Translations under genes and position numbers: made by a program
Notes under the pieces: generated by a model
The model's input: only the letters and a program-made list of their open reading frames with translations
Databases searched by the model: none
What the model was told of the DNA's origin: nothing
Source: UBA3537 sp049889395
GTDB taxonomy: Bacteria > Bacteroidota > Bacteroidia > Flavobacteriales > Flavobacteriaceae
Length of the DNA stretch: 34,791 bases
Direction: 5' to 3'
Assembly (NCBI GenBank): GCA_049889395.1
Contig: JBMHDM010000025.1
Coordinates: 1-34,791, forward strand
Part shown: positions 24,624-32,720 of the stretch, one piece after another
Layout of the letters: each line of letters starts with the position of its first letter
How positions within the stretch are numbered: the stretch's first letter is position 1

Positions 24624-26345
24624 ATGAAAAAATACATCATTTACATAGGAATATTAGCAGTTGGATTATTTTTAGGATGGTTCTTTTTTGGAAACTCAAC
24701 TAATGAAAAAACAGAGCATAACCATTCTGAAATGACTTCGGAAAACCAAATGTGGACGTGTTCTATGCATCCACAAATTATGCAACCCGAAGCAGGCGAT
24801 TGCCCTATTTGTGGAATGGACTTAATACCTGCCGAAGCAGGAGCAGATGGTTTAAGTCCTAACGAATTTAAACTAACCAAGAATGCAATGGCTTTGGCTA
24901 ATGTTCAAACTTCGGTAGTTGGTAATAGTTCAAGTAATAATGCTACTGTAAAGTTATCAGGAAAGATTGTAGAAAATGAAGATGCTAATGTGGTTCAAGT
25001 AAGTTATTTTTCAGGAAGAATTGAACGCTTAAATATTAGTTCTGTTGGGGAAGAAATAAGAAAAGGGCAACTATTAGCAACCATCTATTCGCCTGAATTA
25101 TTTTCGGCACAACAAGAGTTAATTACTGCTTCATCTTTAAAAGAATCACAACCTGCATTATACAAAGCAGTTCGCAATAAATTGAAACTGTGGAAGATTA
25201 CAGATGCGCAGATCAATCAAATTGAAGCGTCAGGAAAAGTAAAACAAAACGTTCCAATATACGCAACGGTTTCAGGTACAGTTTCAGAAAAATTAGTAGA
25301 ACAAGGCGACTATGTAAAGCAAGGGCAAGCCTTATTAAAAATCACAAACTTAAATACTGTTTGGGCGTTGTTTGATGTCTATGAAAATCAAATAGAATTA
25401 TTCAAAAAAGGGCAGAATATTACTGTAACTACTAATGCCCATCCTAATAAAGAATTTAAAAAGAAAATAGATTTTATTGAGCCAACATTAAATTCAGCAA
25501 CAAGAACGGTAAAACTTCGTGTGGTTTTAAATAACAAAAATCGTGAATTTAAAACAGGAATGTTCGTAGAAGGTTTAGTTGAAAACACATTAACAAATCA
25601 ATCAAAACGTTTAATGATTCCTTCATCAGCAATATTATGGACAGGCGAACGCTCTGTTGTGTATCTAAAAACAAATCCTAACGAGCCAATTTTTGAAATG
25701 AAAGAAATTACAATAGGCAAACAATTAGGAAAAGAATATGAAGTTATTGATGGGCTTAAAAGCGGTGATGAAATAGTAACCAACGGCACATTTACCGTAG
25801 ATGCTTCGGCACAATTACAGGGTAAAAAATCTATGATGAATAAAGATGGCGGAAAAACAATGACAGGGCACGAAGGACATACAATGGATAAAATGACTGA
25901 AAAAATAGATTTCAGTAGTGATGTAGAAAAGTCATTTCAGCCTGTTATAAATGCTTATATAGACCTTAAAGATGCACTAATACAATCAGACGTTACTTTG
26001 GCTTCAAGTAAGAGCGAAGCCTTTAGAAAAGTATTAGATGAAATTCCTGTAAACCAAAGAGAACAAATACATAATTATTGGTCTATTTTACATAAAACAT
26101 CTAAAGGCATTAATAAAAATGTGAGTTTAGAACATCAGCGCAAACAGTTTCAAATAATTTCAGATAAACTTATTGAAATGGTCAGAAATTTTGATAAAAT
26201 TGATGACAAATTATTTGTTCAATTTTGCCCTATGGCAGATAATAACAATGGCGCATCTTGGTTAAGTAAAGAAGAACAGGTTTTAAATCCGTATTTTGGA
26301 GATAAAATGTTGAAATGTGGGAGTATTAAAGAAGTAATAGAATGA
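24624..26345 (+). CDS. cusB: Efflux RND periplasmic adaptor subunit (CusB-like) with HMBD and DUF3347 domains
   Basis: This 573-residue membrane-fusion protein links pump and outer-membrane channel. The N-terminus is a membrane anchor (IYIGILAVGLFLGWFFFG). An HMBD follows at about 44-75 (WTCSMHPQIMQPEAGDCPIC then GMDLIPAE). The central lipoyl/barrel-sandwich, helical hairpin and beta-barrel parts are typical (IERLNISSVGEEIRKGQLLA, YATVSGTVSEKLVEQGDYVK). The C-terminal 140 or so residues form a DUF3347-type domain with CPMADNNNGASWLS and VLNPYFGDKMLKCG, likely a further metal site. The protein thus carries metal-binding modules at both ends. It is 1 bp after the HMA-MauE gene and overlaps the Fur-family gene by ATGA. 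Confidence 0.93.
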   Translation: MKKYIIYIGILAVGLFLGWFFFGNSTNEKTEHNHSEMTSENQMWTCSMHPQIMQPEAGDCPICGMDLIPAEAGADGLSPNEFKLTKNAMALANVQTSVVGNSSSNNATVKLSGKIVENEDANVVQVSYFSGRIERLNISSVGEEIRKGQLLATIYSPELFSAQQELITASSLKESQPALYKAVRNKLKLWKITDAQINQIEASGKVKQNVPIYATVSGTVSEKLVEQGDYVKQGQALLKITNLNTVWALFDVYENQIELFKKGQNITVTTNAHPNKEFKKKIDFIEPTLNSATRTVKLRVVLNNKNREFKTGMFVEGLVENTLTNQSKRLMIPSSAILWTGERSVVYLKTNPNEPIFEMKEITIGKQLGKEYEVIDGLKSGDEIVTNGTFTVDASAQLQGKKSMMNKDGGKTMTGHEGHTMDKMTEKIDFSSDVEKSFQPVINAYIDLKDALIQSDVTLASSKSEAFRKVLDEIPVNQREQIHNYWSILHKTSKGINKNVSLEHQRKQFQIISDKLIEMVRNFDKIDDKLFVQFCPMADNNNGASWLSKEEQVLNPYFGDKMLKCGSIKEVIE

Positions 26346-26752
26346 ACAAAATAGAATCACAATTAAAAGACAAATCCGTAAAGCCAACAGCAATGCGATT
26401 GTTGGTATTGCAGTTTTTCACAGAACAAACCAAAGCAGTTTCTTTAAAAGACTTGGAAAACGGATTGAGTTATGCAGATAAAAGCACCTTGTTTCGTACA
26501 CTAAAGACTTTTGAAGAAAATAAAATAATTCACAGTATTGAAGATGGTACAGGCGTTACAAAATATGCCTTATGTTTAGAAAGTTGTAATTGTGAATTAC
26601 AGGATTTGCACTACCATTTTCATTGTACCCAATGCGAAAATACATTTTGTTTAACTACGCTTAATATTCCAACCATAGATCTACCTGCTAATTTCAAAAT
26701 GAATCAGGCAAATATGGTTATCAAAGGATTATGTGCAAATTGCAATAACTAA
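26342..26752 (+). CDS. Fur-family metalloregulator
   Basis: This 136-residue DNA-binding repressor has a winged-helix N-terminal half (KPTAMRLLVLQFFTEQTKA, YADKSTLFRTLKTFEENKII) and a metal-binding dimerisation half. The latter carries a His-rich HYHFHCTQC and a second Cys-x-x-Cys (LCANCNN), together the usual structural zinc site. It overlaps the cusB stop by ATGA, so it is translated with the efflux operon. The metal sensed cannot be read from the sequence; zinc or copper stress is plausible. A palindromic promoter starts right after its stop codon and recurs after the receptor gene, so it is the best candidate regulator of both. Confidence 0.92.
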   Translation: MNKIESQLKDKSVKPTAMRLLVLQFFTEQTKAVSLKDLENGLSYADKSTLFRTLKTFEENKIIHSIEDGTGVTKYALCLESCNCELQDLHYHFHCTQCENTFCLTTLNIPTIDLPANFKMNQANMVIKGLCANCNN

Positions 26753-26754
26753 AC

Positions 26755-26791
26755 TTTGCAGTTGAGTTGCATTGAATAAATTGTAAATTTG
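26755..26791 (+). promoter_or_regulatory. Promoter with overlapping palindromic operator, copy 1
   Basis: The -7 box TAAATTTG (26784-26791) has a TTG (26762-26764) exactly 19 bp upstream, the ideal Bacteroidota layout. A palindrome-like TGCAG-N5-TTGCA (26757-26771) covers the -33 region. The block 26749-26792 is 34 of 44 identical, without gaps, to 29350-29393. A repressor bound here would block polymerase. The Fur-family gene ends at 26752. Confidence 0.65.
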
Positions 26792-26795
26792 CTTT

Positions 26796-27095
26796 GTGAA
26801 ATTAGTAACATTCATATTTGTTTTTCTGACATTGGCTCTATCATCTGTTCCCTGTTCTGATAGAGTGAATGAAACTGTTAATAGCATTCAGGCAGAGAAT
26901 CACAGCGACCATTCAGGCGATGGTTGCACCCCTTTTTGTACGTGTGCGTGTTGTGGCATTGCTATTCCTTTTGATGTTTTAGTTTTTGAAGATGAAAATT
27001 TTAATCCCTCTGTTACTACTCATACTTTCAGGTATGAAACCAATTTTTCGCAAGGTTACATCACTACTATTTGGCATCCTCCTGCCGTTGGTTAA
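26796..27095 (+). CDS. Small cysteine-rich exported protein, DUF6660-like
   Basis: This 99-residue protein starts at GTG (26796), needed to include the signal segment KLVTFIFVFLTLALSSVPC. The Cys after the signal could be a lipobox. A His/Asp linker (ENHSDHSGD) leads to a tight cysteine cluster, GCTPFCTCACCG, and the tail ends in WHPPAVG. This pattern is that of the small DUF6660-like proteins found beside metal-linked TonB receptors. It probably binds a soft metal outside the cytoplasm. The start codon coincides with the predicted transcription start, so its mRNA may be leaderless. It heads an operon with the receptor gene 71 bp downstream. Confidence 0.75.
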   Translation: MKLVTFIFVFLTLALSSVPCSDRVNETVNSIQAENHSDHSGDGCTPFCTCACCGIAIPFDVLVFEDENFNPSVTTHTFRYETNFSQGYITTIWHPPAVG

Positions 27096-27166
27096 ATAAT
27101 CTGTTCTTGGGATAAGTATGCCTTGTCCTAATCAAAAGCAATTTAACAATCACATAATTTATTTGA

Positions 27167-29353
27167 ATGAACAAAACAATATTTGGCATTGTACTATGCC
27201 TATTATTAAGTGCATCAGTTTATGCACAAAACACCACAGTAACAGTAAAAATAATCGAAGAAGAAACCAACGAGCCTTTAATCGGTGCAACTGCCTATTT
27301 TGAAGCCCTAAAAATAGGAGCAATAACCAATTATGAGGGATTAGCAGTAATAGAAAATGTGCCTTTGGGAGAACAAGAGATTACCATTTCTTTTGTCGGA
27401 TTTGAAACCATAATAGATACCATACAAGTAACCGAATCTACACCTTTGAAAACTTATATAATGCACGAAGGTGGTATGGAATTAGAGGGTGTTGTTATCC
27501 AATCCACTCGAAGTACAAGAACTATAAAAAGAATCCCTACACGAGTAGAGTTTATAGGAGCAGAAGAATTAGGCGAAAAAGCCATAATGAATGCTTCCAA
27601 TATTTCTATGGTACTGCGTGAGAGTACAGGTATTCAAATACAACAAACTTCTTTAAGTAGTGTAAATAGTAGTATTCGTATTCAGGGATTGGATGGTAGA
27701 TATACCCAAATTTTAAAAGATGGTTTCCCTCTTTTTGGTGGATTTTCAGGAGGATTGAGTATTAACCAAATCCCACCTTTAGACCTTGACCAATTTGAAA
27801 TCATCAAAGGAAGTGCCTCCACTTTGTACGGTGGTGGTGCTATTGCAGGATTGGTAAACTTGGTTTCAAAAACACCTGACGAAGAACCAAAATTAGATAT
27901 TCAACTTGCCCAAACACACGTAGGAGGAAGGACAGTCAATGTTTTTTATAGTAAACGAAAAAACAAGTTTGGTTATACGTTATATGGTTCAGGGCATTAT
28001 CAAAGCCTATATGACCCTGACGATGACGATTTTAGTAATTTACCTGAAACCAAGACCATTTCATTTAATCCCAAACTATTTTACTATCCATCGGAGAATG
28101 AAGCACTTTGGTTAGGCGTGAATGGTACGTTTGACAAAAGAGAGGGAGGCGATATTATTGCCATCAGGGATGGTGCAAACGATATTCATCAATATTCCGA
28201 AGAAAATATCTCAACACGAATTAGCACACAGATAGTTTATGAAAATGAAATAAACGATTCAAAAGCGTTTCAAATCAAAAATAGTGTATCGTATTTTGAC
28301 AGAGAATTAAACACCCCTGATGTTCTGTTTTCAGGTAAGCAATGGGATGTATTTACCGAAGCAAACTATACCATTCAAAAAGAAAAAACCGATTGGATTT
28401 TTGGAGGTAACTTTTACAGCAATTCATTTAAAGAAAAAGACAGTTCTACACCACGAAATCAGGATAATATAACCTTTGGAGCGTTTATCAATAATACTAC
28501 TGACCTATCCGACAAATTTATTTTAGAATCAGGTTTTAGAACCGATTTTGTTCCAAATTGGGACGTATTCCCATTGCCTCGTATCTCTTTGCTATGGAAA
28601 GCCAATAGCCATTTTTCAAGTCGTTTAGGTGGTGGATTGGGCTATAAAATTCCTGATATGTTTACAGAAGAAGCAGCTACTTTGAATTTTCAAAACATTT
28701 TACCGATTAATGAAGATAATTTGAGTGCTGAACGTTCTTATGGTGCAAACATAGATTTTAATTACAAAGGCAGGATTTCTGATGATATACGTTTTTCAAT
28801 CAATCAACTTTTTTATCTAACAAGCATTGATAATGCTCTATTACTAAATGAACAATCTAATGGCACATTTCTTTTTGATAATGCCGATGGTGCGGTTTTA
28901 AGTAGAGGCGCAGAAACTAATATTAAATTTACCTATGATGATTTTAGGTGGTTTCTAAACTATGCCTTTATTAACACTACGTTGAATTATTTACCCAACA
29001 ATCCACAAAAGACATTAACACCAAAACATCAGGCAGGAAGCGTTTTAATGTATGAAAATGATAAATGGCGTATTGGTTATGAAACTTATTATACAGGTAG
29101 TCAAAGGTTAAGTTCAGGCGACCAAACACAAGATTTCTTTACAATGGGGCTGTTAGTTCAAAAGCATTTCAAATGGGGAAGTCCATACATCAATTTTGAG
29201 AATTTTACAGACCGTAGGCAAAGCCGATTTTCTCCAGAAACTTTGCCACCACATCAGAACCCACAATTTGCGGAAATCTATGCCCCTACTGATGGTTTTG
29301 TATTTACTGTTGGCATTATGATAAATCCGTTTGGTAGAGAAGATGAACACTAA
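27167..29353 (+). CDS. TonB-dependent outer-membrane receptor
   Basis: This 728-residue outer-membrane beta-barrel imports a ligand using TonB energy. It has a signal peptide (MNKTIFGIVLCLLLSASVYA) and a carboxypeptidase-regulatory-like (SusC-type) domain at about 23-100 (TNEPLIGATAYFEALKIGAI, IVFVGFE-like FVGFET). The plug domain at about 110-235 has SSIRIQGLDGRYTQILKDGF and GSASTLYGGGAIAGLVNLVS, and the barrel fills the rest. It is the type of receptor found in metal or metal-complex uptake; the ligand is not evident. Its placement with a DUF6660-like gene under a palindromic promoter beside a Fur-family gene suggests metal-responsive control. The stop codon abuts the second copy of that promoter. 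Confidence 0.92.
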   Translation: MNKTIFGIVLCLLLSASVYAQNTTVTVKIIEEETNEPLIGATAYFEALKIGAITNYEGLAVIENVPLGEQEITISFVGFETIIDTIQVTESTPLKTYIMHEGGMELEGVVIQSTRSTRTIKRIPTRVEFIGAEELGEKAIMNASNISMVLRESTGIQIQQTSLSSVNSSIRIQGLDGRYTQILKDGFPLFGGFSGGLSINQIPPLDLDQFEIIKGSASTLYGGGAIAGLVNLVSKTPDEEPKLDIQLAQTHVGGRTVNVFYSKRKNKFGYTLYGSGHYQSLYDPDDDDFSNLPETKTISFNPKLFYYPSENEALWLGVNGTFDKREGGDIIAIRDGANDIHQYSEENISTRISTQIVYENEINDSKAFQIKNSVSYFDRELNTPDVLFSGKQWDVFTEANYTIQKEKTDWIFGGNFYSNSFKEKDSSTPRNQDNITFGAFINNTTDLSDKFILESGFRTDFVPNWDVFPLPRISLLWKANSHFSSRLGGGLGYKIPDMFTEEAATLNFQNILPINEDNLSAERSYGANIDFNYKGRISDDIRFSINQLFYLTSIDNALLLNEQSNGTFLFDNADGAVLSRGAETNIKFTYDDFRWFLNYAFINTTLNYLPNNPQKTLTPKHQAGSVLMYENDKWRIGYETYYTGSQRLSSGDQTQDFFTMGLLVQKHFKWGSPYINFENFTDRRQSRFSPETLPPHQNPQFAEIYAPTDGFVFTVGIMINPFGREDEH

Positions 29354-29355
29354 AC

Positions 29356-29392
29356 TTTGCAATTAGGTTGCAGGGATTGAAACCTAAATTTG
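29356..29392 (+). promoter_or_regulatory. Promoter with overlapping palindromic operator, copy 2
   Basis: The -7 box TAAATTTG (29385-29392) is preceded by a perfect palindrome TGCAA-N5-TTGCA (29358-29372). It is the homologue of the copy at 26755-26791, with identical spacing throughout, and it also begins immediately after a TAA stop. The ATG of the methyltransferase gene follows at 29413, giving a leader of about 15-20 nt. Confidence 0.65.
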
Positions 29393-29412
29393 CAATCAAA
29401 ATAATTAGAGAA

Positions 29413-30009
29413 ATGATGAAAATATTATTGATAATTGGAGTTGCATTATTTTACGGAGTGATAGGCGTTTATCGTTTACTTTGGCTCTACAAAAAGACAG
29501 GCGTAAATCCGTTGAAACTTAAAAGCGATGGTTCAATACAGAGCATCAATAAGCAAGTCTTTGCCTTACTGATATTGTTTGACTTACTTGTAGTTATCTT
29601 GTTCTGCTTGGGCAATTCCTTTTATCAATATACTTCGCCAATTCAATTTTTAAATACTCACACGTGGTTGAAAATAGCAGGAGTAGTTCTGTCGGCTATT
29701 GCTTTTATTTGGATTGTTATTGCACAATCTAATATGAAAACCTCGTGGCGAATTGGGATAGACAATGAAGAAAAGACAGCACTCATAAAAACAGGGTTTT
29801 TTAGGTATTCTCGCAATCCTGTATTTTTTGGATTAGTAGTTTCTGCGGTTGGTTTTTTCTTAATATTACCAAACGCTATTACACTTTGTATTACAATACT
29901 TTGTTCTTACAGTATTTCTGTCCAAATTCGATTAGAAGAACAGTATTTAGAATCTAAACATAAAGAAGAATATTTGGATTATAAAAGAGCGGTTCGGAGG
30001 TGGGTTTGA
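29413..30009 (+). CDS. Isoprenylcysteine carboxyl methyltransferase-like membrane protein
   Basis: This protein of about 198 residues has several transmembrane segments (LLIIGVALFYGVIGVYRLLW, VFALLILFDLLVVILFCLG, IAGVVLSAIAFIWIVIAQS). The C-terminal catalytic signature of the ICMT/phospholipid methyltransferase superfamily is present as TGFFRYSRNPVFFGLVVS followed by RLEEQYLESKHKEEYLDYK, with the Glu-Glu pair and Arg near the AdoMet site. I chose the ATG at 29413; a TTG 45 bp upstream lies inside the promoter. The substrate is unknown, since bacteria lack prenylated CaaX proteins. Relatives are often encoded in metal-resistance clusters. Its own palindromic promoter suggests control by the Fur-family regulator. 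Confidence 0.82.
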   Translation: MMKILLIIGVALFYGVIGVYRLLWLYKKTGVNPLKLKSDGSIQSINKQVFALLILFDLLVVILFCLGNSFYQYTSPIQFLNTHTWLKIAGVVLSAIAFIWIVIAQSNMKTSWRIGIDNEEKTALIKTGFFRYSRNPVFFGLVVSAVGFFLILPNAITLCITILCSYSISVQIRLEEQYLESKHKEEYLDYKRAVRRWV

Positions 30010-30642
30010 AAAAGGTTATTATTATTCATTTCAGGATGAAAAACATTGAGAGTGTTAACTCCGTCTTCAGAACCCATAAAATGAGTATTTTTTGATAGTC
30101 GAAAAAGCACATAAATTGCTGTCAAAAACAAATGTAATAGGCGTATGCTTTTTTGTCTGTTGTAACTATTTTGTTATGTCGTTAAGATTTGGCTAAAAAA
30201 TACCTTGAAGTAGGCTATTTGACTGAAATTGAGATTTAGGCGCAAAAAGACGAAAACTCCTTTGATGATTTTAATGTGGCGTTGTTTTAGTTAATATGCG
30301 AAATATTATATTAACAAAGGGATTACTAACTTTTGACCCATGAAATTGTAATTAACTTTTTAATACTTTTTTGGCGGTTAATCGAAAGTTTTAAAAATGG
30401 GTTGTATTGTGGGCTACAATAGCTCTAATTTTATATAAGTTCTTGGAAAAGGTAATATGCTTTTATGGTATCTTATGTTTAAAAATTTGAAAAATTCATT
30501 AACTTATTTTTCGTGGGTCAGTTTTAGTTAATTCATGCGCAAGTTCTGCACAACTACCAAAATAGCTCGATTATTTTCTGTTTGATATAATGGGTTCATT
30601 TTTACGTAAAGTATGCCGATTTGTTTACTGTGTATAGGTAAA
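30010..30642. other. 633-bp AT-rich non-coding region between cargo and replication genes
   Basis: I see no convincing gene. It holds a 12-bp inverted repeat with one mismatch (TGACCCATGAAA 30334-30345, TTTCGTGGGTCA 30509-30520) and two copies of GTTTTAGTTAAT (30284-30295 and 30521-30532), each followed within 1-3 bp by ATGCG. It lies between the last cargo gene and the convergent primase-like gene. An origin of replication or transfer is possible. Confidence 0.4.
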
Positions 30643-31845
30643 TCAGCTTGTTTTTAGTTTTTTGTATTGCTGATTTATTAGTATTCTTTCTTCTTCAAAC
30701 AATTTATAGTACTTTTCGATAGTGCCTCTACTTAATCCCGATACTTTTATAAGTGCCTTTTGAGTAAGTTTACCTAATTCGGCTACATCCCAATTCAAAA
30801 AAAACGTTCTAATTTTGTTTATCGTTTTTTCAGAACGTATCTCGCCATTTATAGGATTTACAATTTCCATTTTCTCTTTGTGAGATAAATTAAATGCAGG
30901 ATTAAACAAAAACCGTCTTGGGCTATTTAAACTTAAAGTTAATTCTTTTTTGCTCATAGCTTTTCTAACAATAGCGTTCACTTCATCATCTTTTAATGAT
31001 GGTACGCAGTTATACATATTTACACTTTCTATAAAGAACTTTAAAGAATTGTAAGGTATATCTATATTTAACGCTCTTGTTTGATTAGCAATAGCCGATA
31101 AAATAGAATTTCGCTTACTTCTTTTAATTACTTTAGGTACAAATACAGAAGCCATTAACTTTTTTACTTCTCTAAAACATAAATACTTCGCTCCATCAAA
31201 GTCCACTTCATCGTAATTATTGTAGCGGATTTGGTAATTTACCCCCAAAACATCTTTATCCTCTCTCTTCTTTCTTCTATTTAGTATAGGTGTTTTATGG
31301 GTAAAATTAGTTTGAGTATCATTAGTAGTATCACATATCCAAGTAAAAGAATCTTCATTAAAGTATAGGTTTTTATCATAGCTATGTACGTTATATTGAG
31401 TTGCTTTAATAGCCCCTGCATCTGCATTTATGTTTAATTGCTCCGCTATAGCCAGATAAGTGTATTTAAAATTATCTAACGTTAAATTTTCGACTTTTAC
31501 TAATACACCTATACCAGTATTTGACAATGATAACCATGATGCAAATATGTAATCGTTAGTTAAATCAATATCCGTACTACCATCTACGTCCAAATAAATA
31601 AGACCTGTAGGGGCTTTAATATTCTTATTGAGTTTTCTATCACTAAAGCTGAAATTTAATGTAAAACACGGTAGTTGCTCTTTTAGTTTATCATATTCTT
31701 CTTTGTTTTGACTATGATAAAACCGTGCCTGCTCAATTAAATCAAGCGTAGGTTTGTTTGGCGATTTAATCCGCTCCATAAACTCATAAACATCTATTTC
31801 ATCAATAGGAATAGGGTCTTTTATGTGATTGAAACAGCTAATCAT
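30643..31845 (-). CDS. VirE_N/BT4734-type and PriCT-domain primase-like protein
   Basis: This 400-residue protein is typical of Bacteroidota mobile elements. The N-terminal BT4734/VirE_N-like domain (about 15-165) contains LPCFTLNFSFSDRKLNK and GLIYLDVDG (81-89), whose acidic residues fit an archaeo-eukaryotic primase-like fold. A PriCT-like helical domain lies at about 236-300 (KRSKRNSILSAIANQTRALN, DDEVNAIVRKAMSKKE). A C-terminal helix-turn-helix follows (about 350-395, LTQKALIKVSGLSRGTIEKY). There is no fused helicase, unlike larger relatives. It may start replication of the excised circle. It overlaps the 88-residue gene by 8 bp. Confidence 0.82.
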   Translation of the reverse strand: MISCFNHIKDPIPIDEIDVYEFMERIKSPNKPTLDLIEQARFYHSQNKEEYDKLKEQLPCFTLNFSFSDRKLNKNIKAPTGLIYLDVDGSTDIDLTNDYIFASWLSLSNTGIGVLVKVENLTLDNFKYTYLAIAEQLNINADAGAIKATQYNVHSYDKNLYFNEDSFTWICDTTNDTQTNFTHKTPILNRRKKREDKDVLGVNYQIRYNNYDEVDFDGAKYLCFREVKKLMASVFVPKVIKRSKRNSILSAIANQTRALNIDIPYNSLKFFIESVNMYNCVPSLKDDEVNAIVRKAMSKKELTLSLNSPRRFLFNPAFNLSHKEKMEIVNPINGEIRSEKTINKIRTFFLNWDVAELGKLTQKALIKVSGLSRGTIEKYYKLFEEERILINQQYKKLKTS

Positions 31846-32104
31846 TTTCTTCGCTTAATTGGTTAAACTTTTCTATGGCATTTTCAAGTGAGCCAAATGT
31901 CCATGCCCATCTACCAAATGCTTTAGATGTAGGGAAACAATGACGTTTTGAGTTTGGGCGTTGTGTTTTTTTAAAGACTTCGTAATAAATTGAGTCCCCA
32001 GTATCTACTTCATAGAGATACGCTGTATTTGATTGCTGTATTTGGGTAAAATCAAAGCCTCTTACTTCTCCTATACCAATTATGTTTTTATCTAATGGCT
32101 TCAT
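31838..32104 (-). CDS. Hypothetical small protein upstream of the primase-like gene
   Basis: This 88-residue protein has no recognised domain. It is aromatic- and polar-rich (VDTGDSIYYEVFKKTQRPN, KAFGRWAWTFGSLENAIEKF), without a signal peptide or membrane helix. The 8-bp overlap with the primase-like gene indicates translational coupling and a shared function in element maintenance. The WAWTFGS segment resembles small accessory proteins seen in Bacteroidota islands, but I cannot name a family. Confidence 0.65.
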   Translation of the reverse strand: MKPLDKNIIGIGEVRGFDFTQIQQSNTAYLYEVDTGDSIYYEVFKKTQRPNSKRHCFPTSKAFGRWAWTFGSLENAIEKFNQLSEEND

Positions 32105-32126
32105 TTTATACTTAAAATGTTAATTT

Positions 32127-32194
32127 GATTATACGTAATCGTTTAATAATTGAGCCACAGTTAATCGAAACTGAAGTAATTAATACGATTATAC
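32127..32194. promoter_or_regulatory. Cluster of GATTA/TAATC motifs upstream of the small-protein/primase operon
   Basis: GATTA-N4-TAATC (32127-32140) is followed by TTAATCG (32161-32167) and ACGATTATAC (32185-32194); GATTATAC occurs twice, 60 bp apart. The cluster lies in the 240-bp gap between the HTH gene and the 88-residue gene, where an excisionase or initiator could bind. It is only a candidate site. Confidence 0.35.
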
Positions 32195-32344
32195 TTTTTT
32201 CGTTTGAGTATCTTTGATTCACTTGTATATGTATGATTGTAATTGTCATTTTCGTTATTTTAAATAAAGACAAGACGATTTTATACAGTATAGAAATACC
32301 GCCTTGCATTTGGTTAAAAAATGTGGGGAATCGCTTAAATAAAC

Positions 32345-32620
32345 TTAAGCTCTGTTTTTAAAATCGAGTAATTGACTTTTTAAATAAAGTACTTTACCGT
32401 TGAGACGTATAGCAGGTAAGACTTGCGTTTTATCTAAATTCCAAAGTGTTGTTTTTGAAATTTTCAAAAATTCCGCTGCCTCATTACGTGTTAAATACTC
32501 GTCAGGTTCATTCGTTTTCAAGCTCTGAATTAGTTGTTTAAACTCTTCTTTTAAGAGTTTTTTCAACATTTGCATTAACGAGTCTGGACTCATATCATGC
32601 ATTTGTATCGTTCTTTCCAT
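32345..32620 (-). CDS. Excisionase-like helix-turn-helix protein
   Basis: This 91-residue protein has a C-terminal winged HTH of the MerR/excisionase (HTH_17) type: YLTRNEAAEFLKISKTTLWN followed by LPAIRLNGKVLYLKSQLLDF (about residues 42-88). The N-terminal half is helical (LMQMLKKLLKEEFKQLIQSL). In NBU and CTnDOT-type elements such proteins bend DNA at the ends and direct excision by the integrase, or act as regulators of excision. Here it is transcribed leftward ahead of the small-protein/primase pair, with a 240-bp gap. Either role fits. Confidence 0.82.
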   Translation of the reverse strand: MERTIQMHDMSPDSLMQMLKKLLKEEFKQLIQSLKTNEPDEYLTRNEAAEFLKISKTTLWNLDKTQVLPAIRLNGKVLYLKSQLLDFKNRA

Positions 32621-32720
32621 CTAAAAAAATATTACACAACTACTTCGTTGTAATTGCTGACGCAAAGGCACGAAAAGGTATTAGAGGTATTTTGGAAAGG
32701 TAGAATTGATTAAATATCCT

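Noticed and set aside
32112..32309. 65-residue open frame on the minus strand
   Set aside because: It has no recognisable features and runs through the GATTA/TAATC site cluster between two real genes, so it is most likely non-coding.
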